DNA of 64,000 bases, taken from contig JANTUC010000009.1 of the NCBI GenBank assembly GCA_026873275.1, positions 1,364,001-1,428,000 on the forward strand, given 5' to 3'. Of this stretch, positions 9,873-22,287 are shown in pieces (position 1 is the first letter of the stretch; each line of letters opens with the position of its first letter). Under the pieces are notes generated by a model, which was not told the DNA's origin, made no database searches, and saw only the letters and a program-made list of their open reading frames with translations. Origin of the DNA: Pseudopithomyces maydicus. Taxonomy: Eukaryota; Ascomycota; Dothideomycetes; Pleosporales; Didymosphaeriaceae. A program made the translations under genes and the position numbers.

Positions 9873-12264
9873 ATGGCGAAGAGCCAGGCCCTCCAGACAA
9901 ATTTGGACGTCGATTATGTGATCGTCTACCGCTTTGCGAAGACGGGTGAGTGGGGTAGACGATGCACGCGTTATGAGGAAGAGCTGCTCACAACGCACAG
10001 AAAAGTCAAAGGCAATCGCCCAATTCGAGAAGCTTGTCGAAGCTCTCTCTTCCGTGGGGTTGCAGACCGAGGTCCGCAACGGCGACTCGCATTCTGTCCT
10101 GCTCTTTGCGAGAGTTGCATCGGACGAACACCTATATGGTGAGGTATACCGATCGCGGTAAGAATGCACTTCATGTATTTACTTAATTCAACAACTCATG
10201 TGCATGGCAGAGTCCGCGACTGGATCCATGGCGTTCGGGCCGCTGCCCCTCCAAAGGAAACCCGCGACGCCCTTGACGCCGAACCTCTCTACGAAGCCGA
10301 GCGCCTACGTATTATTTATCAGCTCATAACGAACCCGGTAGCCGAGGGCGGAGCTGGAATCACACCCAAAGAAGGGGAGTGGGAGAATGTGGAATCAATA
10401 TTCGCTTTGCACGACCATGCATACAATAAAGATTGGATTAGGAAATGGACTTCGTCATATTTCCTAAAGACAGAAGACCTGGACGAGATACGCAACCGTT
10501 TAGGAGAGAAGGTAGGCTTTGATGGATACTACGACAGATCACGGGCTGATATCTACAGATTGCCTTTTACTTCGCCTTCACGCAATCTTATTTCACCTTC
10601 CTTGTCTTCCCCGCAGCCTTCGGAGCAGCAGCATGGCTCTTCTTCGGCCACTTCTCGGCCCTATACGGTATTGTAAGCTGTTTGTGGTGCACTGTCTTCA
10701 CTGAGTGGTGGAAACACCAGGAAGTCGATCTGGGCGTGCGTTGGGGTGTCCGCGGGGTATCCCGTATCGAACACAAGCGGAAGAACTTCAAACACGAGCA
10801 CATCACAACAGACCCGATCACTGGTGAGAAGGTTGGAATCTTTCCGGTAAAGGTTCGCCTTCAAAGGCAGTTACTGCAGGTGCCATTTGCTCTCGCGGCT
10901 GCTTCGTTGCTGGGTGCCTTGATCGCGACTTGTTTTGGAATCGAGGTTTTCATCTCTGAAGTCTACAGTGGCCCCTTGAAGGCTGTTCTGGTAAGGCAAA
11001 AACATCCTGTCTCTATATTACTATACTGACAAGCTGCTAGGTCTTTATCCCCACTGGTATTCTCACGACGACTATGCCTGTCCTGACTGGCATTCTCACT
11101 AAATTCGCAACTCAGCTTACTGATTACGAGAACTACGAGACACATGCTGCTTACGAGACTGCACTGACGCAGAAGATCTTCGTGCTCAATTTCATCACCT
11201 CTTACCTACCGATTTTCCTCACAGCGTTCGTATACGTACCTTTCGGAAACATCATCGTACCGTATCTAGATGCTTTTAGTCTTACGGTAAGACCTTTTGC
11301 CGAACACGAGAAGCAGTTACAAACTGCAGACACAAATTGGACCATCAATCCAGATCGTCTTCGCAAGCAAGTCATCTATTTTACCGTCACCGCCCAAATT
11401 GTCAATCTTGGAATGGAACTCATAGTGCCCTATCTTAAGCGCCGCGGTTTCTCCAAGCTCAAGCAGATGCAATCAGAGCGTGCTGCAAGAAATGGAGGTA
11501 CATCCCCAGCTCCATCGATCAACGATCCACCCGAGGACGCTGCATTCCTAAAGCGAGTCCGCGAAGAAGCCGACCTCGCTGTATATGACGTAACTGCCGA
11601 TCTCCGGGAAATGGTCCTTCAATTTGGGTACCTCTCACTGTTCTCAGTCGTCTGGCCACTAACTGGTGTCTCCTTCTTGATCAACGACTGGCTTGAATTG
11701 CGCGCCGACGCAATCAAGATCTGTGTCGAAATGCAACGCCCTACAACCTGGCGTGCCGACACCATCGGCCCTTGGCTCGACTCATTATCCTTCCTTACCT
11801 GGCTCGGCAGCGTCACTACAGCGGCCCTCATCTACCTCTTCTCCAACGATGGCCTCGGTCCCGATGGTACTCCGGCCAATATCCGCGCCTGGGCCCTTCT
11901 TCTCACCATTTTCCTCTCTGAGCACGTGTTCTTTGTCGTACGCTTTGGTATCCGCATCGCTATCTCTAAGCTCTCGTCCCCCGGACTGCAGAAGGAGCAT
12001 CGCGAGAGGTTCCTGATCCGCAAACAGTACTTCGAAGAGAATCTACAGGACTTGCAGAAGCTCCCCAAGATGAACGAGAAGAGCGAGGAGATCACCAGGG
12101 AAAGCTTGGAAGAGGATGCTCGTAAGAGTAGCCTTAGAGAAAGTACAGTCGAGGAGAGATTCTGGGGAAGGCAGAGAGGTTGGAAGGAAACGGTTAGTGT
12201 AGGAAGAGATTTAATCCAGAGGGCGGAGGTCGAGACAAGTGCAGAGGGGAAGAAGGAGCTTTGA
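9873..12264 (+). CDS. TMEM16/anoctamin family membrane protein (Ist2-like), 728 aa
   Basis: Exons 9873-9945, 10001-10157, 10211-10511, 10559-10990 and 11041-12264; all phases agree, giving 728 aa. A cytosolic N-terminal domain (about residues 1-170) is followed by multiple hydrophobic helices, the first being YFTFLVFPAAFGAAAWLFF. Anoctamin landmarks follow: WWKHQEVDLGVRWG, LTDYENYETHAAYETALTQK and FGYLSLFSVVWPLTGVSFLI. Known fungal members include yeast Ist2 and the scramblases afTMEM16 and nhTMEM16, which move lipids across bilayers or tether ER to plasma membrane. The C-terminus is charged and helical. Whether this protein scrambles lipid or only tethers membranes cannot be read from sequence. 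It converges on the next gene. Confidence 0.93.
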
Positions 12265-12712
12265 CTAGCCGACCCGGTTTCAGCGTACGGCATCACTACT
12301 GAGAAGAAGAAAGAGCTTTAAGAATGAGAGTGGGTGCATGATTCGGGTATAGGTTTCGTGGATTAGCCCAATCGAGCTTGGGGTAGATCGGGTCAGGGTA
12401 TAGAGTAGGAGGACATGCTATGAGTTTCATTCAGGATACAGTTTTTCGCAAGCGTGGAGTCGTAGGCGGGTCCAGTGACAAGGAGAACCAACATAATAGA
12501 CCAAACATGAGAGGGTGAATGTAATTGATGAGCTACCACCCCATAATTGATTAGCCTGTTGAGACGGTAGCTCATCAGTTACATTCACCCTCTCATGTGT
12601 GTTCTATTGATGAATCCGTTGCATCTGGATTGCCAATGGCTGGTATCGAAATAATTTGGTCAGGTACTCATGACGAGAATCGAATGACTGATTGTACACA
12701 AATTTTCTGATT
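12265..12712. other. Convergent intergenic region with a long inverted repeat
   Basis: These 448 bp separate the 3' ends of the anoctamin and multispan membrane-protein genes. No gene is present. The main structure is the inverted repeat listed separately at 12505-12598. Confidence 0.5.
12505..12598. repeat. 33-bp inverted repeat (hairpin) with a 28-nt loop
   Basis: The left arm 12505-12537 and right arm 12566-12598 are reverse complements at 32 of 33 positions, separated by 28 nt. Outside the arms, AATAGA on the left and TCTATT on the right also pair after a short unpaired gap. It lies between two convergent 3' ends, so transcripts of either strand could fold into this stem. It may be a foldback or MITE remnant, a shared 3'-end structure, or an RNA hairpin. 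Confidence 0.85.
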
Positions 12713-14768
12713 TTAATGTGCTGGTTTTCCATTTATAGTGAATGCTACTGAGTCCATCGTCACGAAAAAAATAATAATAAAAGTAGTCAAGTAACACAAA
12801 AAAATCACCCTACTACCAGTACTGCTAGTAAGAAAATGTGCAACAATCATTCCTGGAAGCAAACCTGTACTTATCGACATGATCATATGTAACAGCCTGT
12901 TAAAGGTTAAGAAGAAAGTAAACCACGTAGCTGCGGAGCATAACGTGGTCAAGATGAAGATAGCAGTCCACCATTTGTTTTGTCGAATCCATATTTTAGA
13001 AGCCGTCCTGAAGCTGTATATCTGCGTCCTTGCATCCGAATAGGCGTAAGAGATCGCCCCGCCTTTGAGTTCTGTGTCAATCCGCTCGTTAAGGCGCTTT
13101 TCTTTGATGAGTATCGAGTCGACGTTGTCGAGATGTAACTGTCTGCGCATGGTATCCGACAATTCGAGAACAGCTCGAGTCTTCCCAGCTAGTTCGTCTG
13201 TATGTCGTTGACGTAACGCCATTGTCATATGCGCCTTTAGCCAGAGAATGTATGTTCCGATAGACCACACAAGTAGTAGTGTGAGGAACATGAACAGTTG
13301 CAGGAATGAGAAGCCCCAGCGGTAGTTCTTAGTGGCATGTCAGCATGCATTTTTCTTTTAATGTAACGGAATAGTTACCTACACCTAAACTCTGGCATTT
13401 GGTGTGGTCATTATCATTAATGTAGTCGATTCCTACGGTTTTATTGGCTCTGCCCCATGTATCCTCAAGCACACCTTTCGCGCCCAACTGATATCCACGA
13501 CTTTCGTAAATAGCCGTCCAACGATTGACCGAGATATTAAGCGCTGGAGCATCCAGTGTGTAGCTTTTCTGCGGCAAATTATTGGAACGAGTGGAGAAAT
13601 TAGTAGGTCCGTTGTATGTTGCGCCAACCCCGTAACTTTCGACATCTTGCATTGTCAGTATCGCAACTCTCCACGAACCTGGCTCATTGTACACTTACAA
13701 CCTTGAACATCCCACACTAGATCTTCTGATATGGAAAAGCCACGACTAACAGGATCGTCATCTAACAATCATTGGTATTAGAACGCCCAGTGAAATTGTC
13801 TGATGACGTTTCTCACCTATGGCAGGCGATGAATATTCCATCAAATGATCACCCTCAAGGCCGATTCTCCATCCGTCATGAATTATAGCTATGACTATTC
13901 GGTAAGTTCCAAAGTCGACCCAGGTTTCGTTTACAGAGCTTGGGTCTTTGATAAAAGCAGCATTATTTGTGTCGTATCCGCTCATAGCACTGACAAGTGA
14001 TGGAACCGCCATCAGAAAAAGCATTGTAAAAATGATGAAAGCCATTGCAACTCTAGACTGTAGTCTTTGTGGGGAGAAGAAGAACATCTTGCTTGTTGAA
14101 CAGAGCGACCAAATGGAGGGTTCGCGCTCCATATACACAGTGCGGTAAAAATCATAATCGATGGTTTGTGTCTCCATGCAAATAGAGATGTATCGTAGAA
14201 GAACTTTCCAGGATATGTATGCCTTGAAGCGCAAAGAGAAGTCAGCTGAGACAAATCCGTCAATGTGTTGTCTTGATCCACTACATCTTCCACAGGAAGG
14301 CACCTACTAAGAGAAATTGGCCTCCGCGCCCAGCAACCTAGATAGCATCAAATTTAGCAAAGGGGCCAGATATGTGTTGTATGTATCACTTACGATGTCC
14401 CATATTATATCAATAGCCTTCGCTTGCTCGAATGTTAAACGTCCTCCCCCGAGTGTAATCTGGAAGAAACCTGACGATGACCATGAATTGAAAGATTCGG
14501 GGTGTACACTGAATGATCCGTCGGGTAGACATGCTTTATTTTGGGGGATGACTGTCCCAAGACTGATGTACATCATGCTCGCTAATAGTCCGCTGACCCA
14601 AGCCAGAGCAACAAACCAACCCAATGCGCGCAGCCATCGCGTGTATTTCAAGTCGTGGTAGAGAGTAACATGGCCAGCCTTGATTCTTTGAATGCATTTT
14701 TCAACCCATGGTAGTTCCTGTTTTGTCGATGTGGTGGTGTACAGTCGCGTGAAAGTGAATTCGTTCAT
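12713..14768 (-). CDS. Multispan membrane protein of unknown function, 592 aa
   Basis: I do not recognise a named function. Six minus-strand exons (14768-14394, 14337-14304, 14245-13817, 13761-13699, 13645-13383, 13327-12713) join in phase to 592 aa. The N-terminal part has a membrane helix, WFVALAWVSGLLASMMYISL. A short motif, IDIIWDIVAGRGGQFLL, spans a junction with a 34-nt exon. A second pair of helices follows (VAMAFIIFTMLFLMAVPSLV), then a lumenal or extracellular loop of about 150 residues. RWGFSFLQLFMFLTLLLVW and two more C-terminal helices complete it. The VxGRGGQ and YRWGFS motifs typify a large Pezizomycotina family of membrane proteins without assigned role. The start is the first ATG in the open frame; a further upstream exon cannot be excluded. 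Confidence 0.8.
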
Positions 14769-15488
14769 GGATGGGAGTGAAATTTCCGGGGCGGACGCGT
14801 AATTACGCCCAACAAGTATCCTGGGCTTATTATATGCATGAGATCTGTCTGTTAAGGCCACCCAACATCTCGTATTTTGGCCTTGAGCCTGGTGCTCAAC
14901 AGGGTACGAGATTGGATGGAATTTTCGCTTGACGTACAACCTCCATGTTTATGTAATCTTACATACATGCACCCTTGTATACTGACTGATGAGTTCTTTT
15001 GGCAGTCTTAAGTCGAAACTTCAGATCAAGTAAACAAGTCAATTAGATTTCTGGAAAGTCAGTACATTTAGATACCAAATTGTTGTCGTAATTTACGCAT
15101 TGCACTAAGGCAACTTCTCTTAGTCTGAGTTTCGCCCCCACGCGCTCCCCTGTCTACTCGGGCAGGAAGAGGCAAGCTAATATATGTGTACGTATGCATA
15201 ATCCGTGATTATCTTAGTTGAGAAGAGCCCATAAATTTAGGACGTTAATACGGTGACAAGATCCAGAAAGAATAAGGATGGAGGGAGGGGTAAAGAAATA
15301 AATCAACAATGTATGAGAAGAGTTCATTTTGTCATCAATCAAACATCAGACGCGCATACATAGTTCATTGAATCAAGAGAAGATATTAAGCTATTGAACT
15401 ATAATTTGAAGGCATTAACAGATTATCAGAAAGAACCTATTGATACACTAGCTGATGGTCGAGTGGAAGTAAGCAAGGAGAACCTCCC
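14769..15488. other. Intergenic, AT-rich
   Basis: These 720 bp hold the 5' region of the multispan protein and the 3' flank of the peptidase gene. The open frame just upstream of 14768 lacks an ATG. No other feature is seen. Confidence 0.45.
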
Positions 15489-17250
15489 TCACTCATGTTC
15501 CTTGAGCCACTTGTTTGCCGAAAACGCATTATCTGTCGCATTCACAGTGCCATTTTCCAAACCCTCCACGACTTTCTTCCACGTCCTTCCCTCAGCCTCG
15601 AACGGCCCCCACTCAGCCTCACATAGCGTTCCCTCGCTCGGCATTGTGCCATTTAGCCAATAGGTGAGGATGTGTGATGCTATGCAACTGTTTGGATAAC
15701 TCAGTGCCGCGTGTCCCGCCGCATCGTTTTCCAATACAACAGCGCCTTCGAAGCCAGCGCTCATGTTTTTTGCCGACAAAAGCGGTGTCTGTCCGTCGAG
15801 GGAATTGCTCAAAACCAGAAGCGGGTGTTTGGTCTTTGCTTCGAAGTTTTCCTGGTAGATCTCCTTCGCTTTCCATGGCCACTGTGCGCATATAGCTTGT
15901 GTCAAGGCGTTCAGGCCGCCGAAATAGCTCTCGCTAATTTGTTGTTGAAGGGCGGGTGTAATATCGTCGATGTTATCGGTCCGCGGAATACGATCACCAC
16001 AGTGAATGCCCCAAAGCTTTGCTTCCAATGGTACACCGGTAGTCGGACCGCCTGCTGATAATAGCTCCAACTTCTTTTCTTCTGTACCATATACTAGCTT
16101 TGCTACAGTATCGGCAAGTAGAGTCCAATTCGCTGTGTCGTATGTACTAGTGTAAACTAGGTTTTTCACAGAGTATCCGTTGACGATAGCTCCCAGTTTT
16201 GGAACTCCGAATGGTGCGTCGGTCACATTCTTGATGAAGCTGCGGAAGTCGCAAGAGAGCTCGGTGCCTGTGCGATTCAATGCTGCAAGCGGACAGAGTT
16301 CCGGTCCCGCTTCGACGCAGGAGTCGAAGAAGTAATCTACCACTTTGTCTTGAAGAATCCATTCTTCTTGGTCACTATTATTTGTGTCAGTCAATCGGCG
16401 TACTCTGCCTTTTACATCCTTGAAAGCGCTTACGTCCATCCGCGATAGTATTGTTTGGCATTTTGAACGCCATCTATGATCATGCGGTCAATCCTTTCAG
16501 GAAACATGGCAGCGATGGTTGCCCCAAGCGTGGTGCCGTATGAGATTCCTGTGCTGCTTAGCATTACGGTCATATTCATTACTGGTATCCGGACTCACCC
16601 CAGTATCTGATCAGACCATCTTCGTCGATAACCTCGGCCACTCGAGCCATATCTTTTGCAGTCGCTACAGTGCCAATGTATTCTGCGGTCTCGTTCCCGT
16701 TGCCCTGATATTGACATGTTCCTGCCACCTGTGCTCCCCACGCCCATCCCGTCATGAAATCTCTTTCAGATACACCCATATCAACTACGGTACTTAAGAT
16801 CTGTCCACTAGCATATTGGCTCGTTGTGCAGACGAAAGGAAGTTCTGCGGAGACGCCACGTGGGTCCATTGCCACAATGTTGTATTCTCCACCGCTTAAT
16901 GCAAGGTATTCGCTGAGCATACCGATCGTCTTTTCTTTGCCAGAGAGTCCAGGACCACCGGGGTTTGTTTGAATACTGCCCTTTGCCGGCTGCTTAAGTG
17001 CTGGAGCCCGCACCAAAGACAGCACGTGTGTCTTGTTGGAATCTGGCGCAGTCCAGTCAAGCGGAACCACAACACTCCCACATTCAAGGGGAACTGGCGA
17101 TTTAGCATAGATTGCAGCATGTGGATCATCTTCTGGACAGGGTCCCCATTCAACAGCGTCTTCGGACCTTTTCTGATGGATTGTATTGGCTGGAGCTGCA
17201 ACAGCAGCAGAACTCAAGAGAAGAGAGATGAAAGTGTGCTTCAAAGACAT
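15489..17250 (-). CDS. Secreted serine peptidase, S33/TAP-like alpha/beta hydrolase, 550 aa
   Basis: Exons 17250-16599, 16548-16434 and 16374-15489 join in phase to 550 aa. The N-terminus, MSLKHTFISLLLSSAAVAA, is a signal peptide. The fold shows the oxyanion region NPGGPGLSG and the nucleophile elbow G-I-S-Y-G-T (Ser about 220), which is formed only after splicing. A C-terminal TAP-like segment carries the acid (LVLSNSLDGQTPL) and histidine (NDAAGHAALSYPN). This matches secreted fungal tripeptidyl/prolyl-aminopeptidase-like enzymes that trim peptides outside the cell. Several N-x-S/T sites (for example NKT, NET, NVT, NGT) suit a secreted glycoprotein. The exact peptide preference is not readable. 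Confidence 0.9.
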
Positions 17251-18041
17251 CGTGTTGCAGGAGAGGTGAGCTTGCTACTTGATGCGATATCATATCGGTA
17301 GCTTTCACGATAGTTATAAGAATCCGTGTCTTCACCATAGATCGTGAGTGACGTGCATGGCTGGATGGATAGTCGGCTCAGCAAGTAGGCTGTGATGAAC
17401 CTAAACTGGGGTCTCACAAGCACGGTGCTCGTCGATCTCTACTATTCTACTTCCCAGAAGATCGGAAACTACCGATTCTTCCGAAAATGGATCTTTGGGC
17501 CCCCACCCAATGGTCCATTTGGAGCGATGCTTAGCCTCAACCCCGCCACGTCATGGCTGGCCCTAAGTCTTGGCCTCGAGAAATTCCGTTTTGAATATAG
17601 CGCAGAACCGTTTCCAAGGTCGTAGTTTCCACCAGCCTGGCTTAGTACGATGTAATCTCCACATAGCCAGAACGGGTGACGTTATGTGACCGTGTAGTCG
17701 GGGATTCGGAGGCATACCTGGTGTGGTTGGAGGCATACATCGTATGTGCATATGCATACTCTATACATATGGAGGCATATCTTATAAGAAATCTTGATTT
17801 ACATGCATTTGCTATTATGTTTCTGACATCAGGTAGTTGAAATGAGAATGAATGCATATGTGAATAACGATTGAACGGCCAATCGGTAACCAACCGAGAG
17901 GTAGGCAAGACCATCCCAACCACAGACATAATGTCACTGTCGGTCTGCTTCCGATCATAAGGCAAACTGCCAAGTAGCTACAGTATTGGGATGATCGAAC
18001 AATTTCCCGGGTATCCGTTTTACGATCAGAACGATAAGCGC
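17251..18041. other. Intergenic, no gene seen
   Basis: These 791 bp lie upstream of the peptidase start and downstream of the next minus-strand gene. A short imperfect direct repeat of GGAGGCATA occurs three times between about 17706 and 17778. No coding signal is found. Confidence 0.45.
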
Positions 18042-20640
18042 TTACATGCTCGAAGTATGGGATGTGGACCATGACTGACTAGTACGCAAAAGCCTCAGTT
18101 GGAATATATTATAACATACAGTTGTTCTATATATTGTACAGTGTAAACAGGGTATCGTCAGTGAAGGGTTCCGCTCCCACGCCAGAACAAACCCTATACT
18201 CGCAGTCAAAGCAGCCACCAATAACAAGAACGCTGGAAAACTCCGAAAAGACGCCCAAAACCGGGGGCCAGCCCGCTGGCTAAAAAGTAAACCGCTTTGA
18301 CTTGGGATGTTGACATCCCAGTCTTCTTCGTTTCCTGCTAGTCGTCCCACAACGACCTTACTCCTCGTCATCGTCATGCCGTTCATGTTTCCCGTGTACA
18401 CATGGTCATGTGCGATGTGATCCATCAGGAGCTCCACGCCTCCATACACACCCGTCACGGTGCCTTCCACACTGCATATCACACACCCATAGTTGCACGC
18501 CGATTCCTCGCCAGAACTGTTACGGCTCCCGGACGGATAGCTGTTTTTCTTCACATGGGACTTTGCGAGAAAAGACCAACGGTACCGTATCCCAGCCGCA
18601 CTGACGTGGACCTTCGTGTCGATCACGACATCTTTCTTGTTCTTCTTCGTCGCGTGAGGGATTGTGCACGATGGGCCTTCGAAGAGGCAGTGACGGCACT
18701 GCCAGACTTGGCTCGTGTTGAACATGCCCTCTGGTCTGGAGGTCAGACAGAGGCCTTTGCTCGTATCCTCGCGCGTAGCCCATGCGCCCTTGCAGAAGCC
18801 CCAGTAGTTGTTGTCCTTGCATGGACGGCCATTCATCATCTTTTCTTGGGCGACAGTAGTCACGGTCGACTTGACTGAGGGTGTGATTGAAAGCTGCGAC
18901 GACGATGCAACGGGCCGGAGAAGATGTAGCATAGGGGCAGTGTCGATGTTGCTTGTTGGGTGTAGGTGGTCTCGGGAGCGGCCGCGAGGTTCAGGCGAGG
19001 CATTGCGGCTCCAGCCATTACTTCCAGGTGTGGTTGGGCGCTGTAGTGGTAAAGTGGGCGTCAAGGAGCGGGAGGGTGGTTGGCGCATTGGAGAGTGGCC
19101 GCGAGAGTGGCCACGAGAGCCTGGCAACCGCATTGGAGAGTTCGCACGCGTAGAAGGGAGCGAAGAAGGGTTTCTTGGGTCCCTCATTGTATCAATAGAC
19201 CAGTATGGCGTTGTTCCATGCGACGAATTTGGCTTGCTCGGGAAGTACTGGGTGATGGGAGATGCTGGCTCGACGGGCGTTGTGCCTGAAGCCCGTGACG
19301 AGGATCTAGAGTCGTCGTAGTACAGTGAAGGTGGGTCGGACGAGTATACTGTGCGCTCGGAGTATACAGAACTTCCAGCTGATGTTGAGGACCATCTTGA
19401 TACTAATGGTTGCTGTACAGGGGTCGGCTGCTTCCTTTGTTCCTCGACCCATTTGTTCAGCATGCGTTCGTTATTGTTATTGAAAACATTGGGATTATAG
19501 GCTGGGTACTCCATATCGTTACCCGCGGGTAGTGGGGGAAGCTCCTTTTGTAGTTGGGGGCCATCTTGACGCAGTAACTTCAGATCTCTTTGTTGACCAA
19601 AGTTGCCCTGAAGTACAGCCAAGGTGTCTCTTTTTGACTGCTCTTCGTTGCCAGTCAGTTTTGCCAATGTGTGTGCCCTATCCCCATCGACTCGTAGCTC
19701 CTGATATGCTGCAATTATCTGGTCGATATCCTTCATGGTGAGTGCCTGCTCACGCGAAATTTGCCTATGTTTGGGGAAGTGAAGTGGAGCCCGGGGGTTG
19801 CTGTTTTTCGTAATAGTATCAAGGAGATCACGGTCGTTTTCAGTATTTGAGACAGCTCGTCCCCTCTTTTGTTCGTAAAAGTAGCGGACTAGAAGGGAAG
19901 ATAGTCCGGTCTGCGAATCTCCATTCGCAGGATCGCTAACCGCCTTGGGATATGCAGTGTCTGAAACAGGACCAGAGGAAACCTTTCGCGAGGCTGGCCT
20001 TGATGTGATTGGGCCGTGCACATCGTTAACATAGCATATATCAACGGAAAATGTACGAAGCGAGGGATTCTGTACGAGAATCCTCTGTTTCAACTCATCT
20101 AGCGCACCAAGTGCGCTTTTGCGATTTGCAACCGCTGCTACATGTAGTTTCTTGAAATCGATCACCGCGGATTCATATTTAGCGGCGAGCTGCAGTGCCA
20201 TGATTATATCAGTCTGGATGACAATGGCGATGTGGATGAGGCGGTCTCGTGCGAGGGCTGCATTATCGTAAGTTGGTTGCTTACGGACTTCGGAGAACGA
20301 GGCGGGACAGACCATCTCCTACACGCACAATATCTCCGAACCGCGCCTCCTCTGTAGAAAATCGAAAACCCAGCTGAAGCTCCGCGGTCTCGAGAGAAAT
20401 TTGGAGATCCTTCTCTTCGTTCGTCACAGAATCAGGATGGATGTGCGACCTGCGCCTCTTCCCATTTGAGACAAACGCAGCTGCGCCATGGAAAGCGGAT
20501 ATGACGGTAGCAACAGCAGCGGAAACCTGTGGAAACAAGACTTGGTTAATTATGCGTCCACAAAAGACCACTGGATATACATAGCCACGGAACCCGGTGT
20601 ACGAAGTGGTACATACCTCAAACCCAGCTGCGATATGCAT
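18042..20640 (-). CDS. Uncharacterised fungal protein with a C-terminal Cys-rich domain, 817 aa
   Basis: Not a protein of known function. Exons 20640-20617, 20526-20313 and 20257-18042 keep phase; the second intron has a weak GTCTGT donor. Residues about 1-110 are helical (VATVISAFHGAAAFVSNGKR ... RLIHIAIVIQTDIIMALQLA). The middle third is disordered and rich in Ser, Pro and Arg. A conserved C-terminal domain follows: NNYWGFCKGAWATRE, VWQCRHCLFEG, IRYRWSFLAKSHVKK and CNYGCVICSVEG, ending in a histidine-containing helix. The paired C-x2-C motifs and nearby His suggest a metal-binding module. A possible membrane helix, FPAFLLLVAALTASIGFVLA, lies near the end. This layout recurs in many Pezizomycotina genomes without an assigned role. 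The 3' end after that helix could be altered by an unseen intron. Confidence 0.78.
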
Positions 20641-22287
20641 CGTGATTCAACAACCTCGGAGGCGTGAAACAAACCCAAAAGATATTTGTGTTCAACGGGA
20701 ATGCCGAAGATTTATTTCAATCTGCTTTCGTGCTGCCATAAATCAATCAACCATGTAGTGACTAAATCAGTGCAATGGCACAGTGCAGGCCAGTTCGATC
20801 AGGAACGAAGTTGAATCCACCCCCATACAAAGAGTACGATAAAAACCCGTTAAATCGAGTACCAACTCGAAGATAAATAGAGTACCCTACCCAAGCACAA
20901 CATCCTCATGAAACGTAGTCTCCATCCCCACCGACACCATCGGGTCATGACAACATGTCATGCTGATGGTCTCAGACGATCCCCTCGACACCACCACACG
21001 TAACCCAACCCCAGCCAACTAACCTTTCCGAGCACAGATAATGAAGCAGTCTGTGACTGGCCCTGAATCCGCCTTGCCTATACAACAGTGCGTACAGGCG
21101 TACTGTGTGTATGTATGTAGACCGGATCGTCAGTCAGGCTTCATACACACATACATACCATGGACCCACTCCAGAAACACGCAGCACACGGACCCTCTCT
21201 CGCTTTTCGCGGGGAAGACGATGTTATGACGGCTAGGACCCGAAGGGGTAATTTCAAATCGGTACCATGTACATAATTCACCGAGGTGCGAAGCGACGAT
21301 CCTGCAATGTGGAGCACCTGCAAAGATGTACGGTATGTGCTCTGGGTAAACTGGCGAAGGTGCAAAGGTGGGTTAGAGGGATCGGATTCGGGAAGGAGCT
21401 AGACCGTGTGCAGGTACAGTGCCGGTGGACGTATGTACCTACTGCGTGTAAGAGAAGATGCGTATGCGGGGTACGTAGACGAGACTAGACTAGACTACAT
21501 ACCGCCGCCCATCTGCGCGGTCAGGTCAGCTCCGGTGGAGTGACGGTGCTACATACGTACAGTACAACACCCGCGTCACTTTTTGAACCACCGGAGAGAA
21601 GAGGATTCTAATAATAATAATAATATTCAACGGCATTTGCTCAAGGAACTTTGGTTCGTTCTGGTAATTGCGGATGTTGATCTTTGTTCAGGTTCCTGCG
21701 ACGGGGTTGTGGAACGTTCAGAACGCCCGTGGTTACGTACCTAGGTAGGAACCTGATGCGCTGAGTTCAATTCGATAGATGGTTTTCTGGATCACTTTCG
21801 CCATATGGAGTAAATGGTTGGCATGTTGTTACATCATCACGCTTACTTATATCACTACACGTGTTCCCAGAATCTCCAGCTTCGGTTACAATGACATCGA
21901 TCTCGATTGCGAAACGCGGCGAGTACGTAGCCGCCTTGGTATCTATCTAAATTCGATCGTACATATGTATGAACTGTAGTCAGGCCACCGCGCCGCGGTT
22001 TACCTGAATAAGATATCTCGAATGTGCGCTGTGCACGTGCGATGTGTGCATAAGGAAGCCCTAGATTTTGGGACCGCGCGCGTGTCAAACATCCGCTATG
22101 ACCGCGCACCTTCACACTCGCCCAAAATTCACCCCTTTAACTGGAGGTTTCAAACAGCCTCAAAGAGAAGGTTGATATCGCAGTGTAAACGCCAGATGCG
22201 CCATGCTAATCCAAAACAGCAAAGAACAAAAAAAGGGTAGTCCTCGGTGCTCCAAGAGAGTCACACCGGGGAGTGGTAAGTAGAATA
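20641..22287. other. Long intergenic region (1.65 kb), no gene seen
   Basis: This is the 5' side of the 817-aa protein gene and the 3' side of the next minus-strand gene. It carries a short trinucleotide tract at 21609-21625, CATA/TACG-type short repeats around 21110-21160 and 21430-21560, and TAGAC repeats near 21479-21495. No open frame has recognisable protein features. Confidence 0.45.
21609..21625. repeat. (TAA)n microsatellite
   Basis: About five and a half copies of the trinucleotide TAA lie in non-coding DNA. Confidence 0.8.

Noticed and set aside
20313..20526. A separate small gene upstream of the 817-aa protein
   Set aside because: A GTCTGT...GCAG intron joins it in phase to the downstream frame and restores a continuous helical segment, so it is an exon of that gene.
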